From assembly GCA_019417145.1 (NCBI GenBank), contig DXVY01000138.1, positions 1 to 5,323 on the forward strand: a stretch of DNA of 5,323 bases. The letters are read 5' to 3'. Below, in pieces: positions 4,868-5,323 of this stretch. The number at the start of each line of letters is the position of its first letter. Positions within the stretch are counted from its first letter, which is position 1. Both the position numbers and the translations under genes were made by a program. The DNA is from Clostridiales bacterium. GTDB lineage: Bacteria > Bacillota > Clostridia > Oscillospirales > Acutalibacteraceae. The notes below the pieces were generated by a model. That model was not told the origin of the DNA. It ran no database searches and saw nothing but the letters and a program-made list of their open reading frames with translations.

Positions 4868-5323
4868 TTATCGCGCGGCGGAGGTTTTCCGCCGGCGGGC
4901 GAGCCGCTGGATGAGTTTGACGGCCTCGCTGAGCAGGATAACGGTCAGTCCCAGGGCGATGATCTTCAGCCACATGGTAAAGGAGAGGGGGACGGTGCCG
5001 AAGAAGAGTCCGCCGAACTGGGTGATGATCACCTGCAGCCCGAAGGTACACAGCAGGGCCAGCAGCAGGGGCTTATTGCGCAGCAGGGTACGGAACATGC
5101 TGGCTGTGGAAAGTTCCCGGCTGGACAGGGCGTTGAAGAGCTGGAAGACCACAAAGAGGGTAAAGAGGATGGTGCCGTCCTGCCCGGGGGCGCCGCCCAG
5201 GAAATTAAAGGCGTATTGGGCCATGCAGACCCCGGCGATAAAGACGCCGTTCACGGCAATGCGGGCCAGCATGCCGCCGGTGACAATGCCGGCGTCCCGT
5301 CGGACCGGGCGGCGGTCCATCAC
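4868..5323 (-). CDS. P-type calcium-transporting ATPase, C-terminal part
   Basis: Partial gene cut by the right window edge; the visible 151 residues are the C-terminal end of what is usually an 850-900-residue membrane pump. The first visible codon, GTG, is internal: VMDRRPVRRD matches the conserved (M)xRPPR segment that follows the cytoplasmic domains. Four hydrophobic stretches follow, fitting M7 to M10: residues about 17-43, 51-70 with FVVFQLFNALSSREL, about 84-108, and about 115-141. A basic tail (RLARRRKTSAAR) ends the protein. The FxxQLFNAL motif in M8 is typical of the cation ATPase C-terminal domain of SERCA/PMCA-like pumps. It would export or sequester Ca2+ with ATP hydrolysis in the plasma membrane. 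The catalytic DKTG part lies outside the window, so the ion specificity is by family only. It ends at its own terminator and is probably unrelated to the lipoprotein operon. Confidence 0.9.
   Translation of the reverse strand: MMDRRPVRRDAGIVTGGMLARIAVNGVFIAGVCMAQYAFNFLGGAPGQDGTILFTLFVVFQLFNALSSRELSTASMFRTLLRNKPLLLALLCTFGLQVIITQFGGLFFGTVPLSFTMWLKIIALGLTVILLSEAVKLIQRLARRRKTSAAR

Noticed and set aside
4803..5051. 82-codon minus-strand frame overlapping the ATPase end and terminator
   Set aside because: It is an alternative frame of the ATPase C-terminus and runs through the terminator; the ATPase frame has clear membrane segments and family motifs.

Overview
The window looks like a chromosomal accessory locus from a Gram-positive, probably gut-associated Clostridia-type Firmicute. 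The reasons are the strong purine-rich ribosome sites, a typical Gram-positive lipobox, sigma-A-like promoters, and a secreted DNRLRE/ricin-type/Cys-His architecture that I associate with Clostridia. Species-level assignment is not possible from this window. Every convincing gene is on the minus strand, so transcription runs from right to left.

Right edge (4868-5323): the C-terminal transmembrane part of a P-type calcium-transporting ATPase, cut by the window end and closed by a clear rho-independent terminator (4821-4848). The AT-rich intergenic stretch 4552-4867 then holds two tandem sigma-A-like promoters with identical TTGCAA -35 boxes and exact 17-bp spacers. It also has operator-like palindromes, a possible catabolite-response site, and a 9-codon leader ORF with an excellent ribosome site.

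Middle (2230-4551): a 773-residue secreted modular protein that starts at GTG. Its order is signal peptide, beta-rich N-terminal region, DNRLRE-like domain, ricin-type lectin-like domain, and a C-terminal Cys/His domain that could be a papain-fold peptidase or amidase. GC content drops sharply, from about 68% to about 41%, exactly where the lectin-like part ends and the Cys/His domain begins.

Left (64-2213): two tandem paralogous lipoproteins, the first only 16 nt downstream of the big gene. Their signal peptide region and Ser/Thr/Pro/Glu-rich linker are almost identical even at silent positions, but their C-terminal globular domains are strongly diverged. A perfect 55-bp repeat with a 9-bp-stem hairpin follows each lipoprotein gene. 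The left copy is cut by the window edge, so the array may continue with a third member.

Working model (inference): one operon encodes a secreted multidomain protein with an exchangeable C-terminal domain plus an array of surface lipoproteins with a constant anchor and variable domain. This resembles polymorphic toxin/immunity or variable surface-protein loci. The sequence shows the modular pattern; the biological role is not proven.
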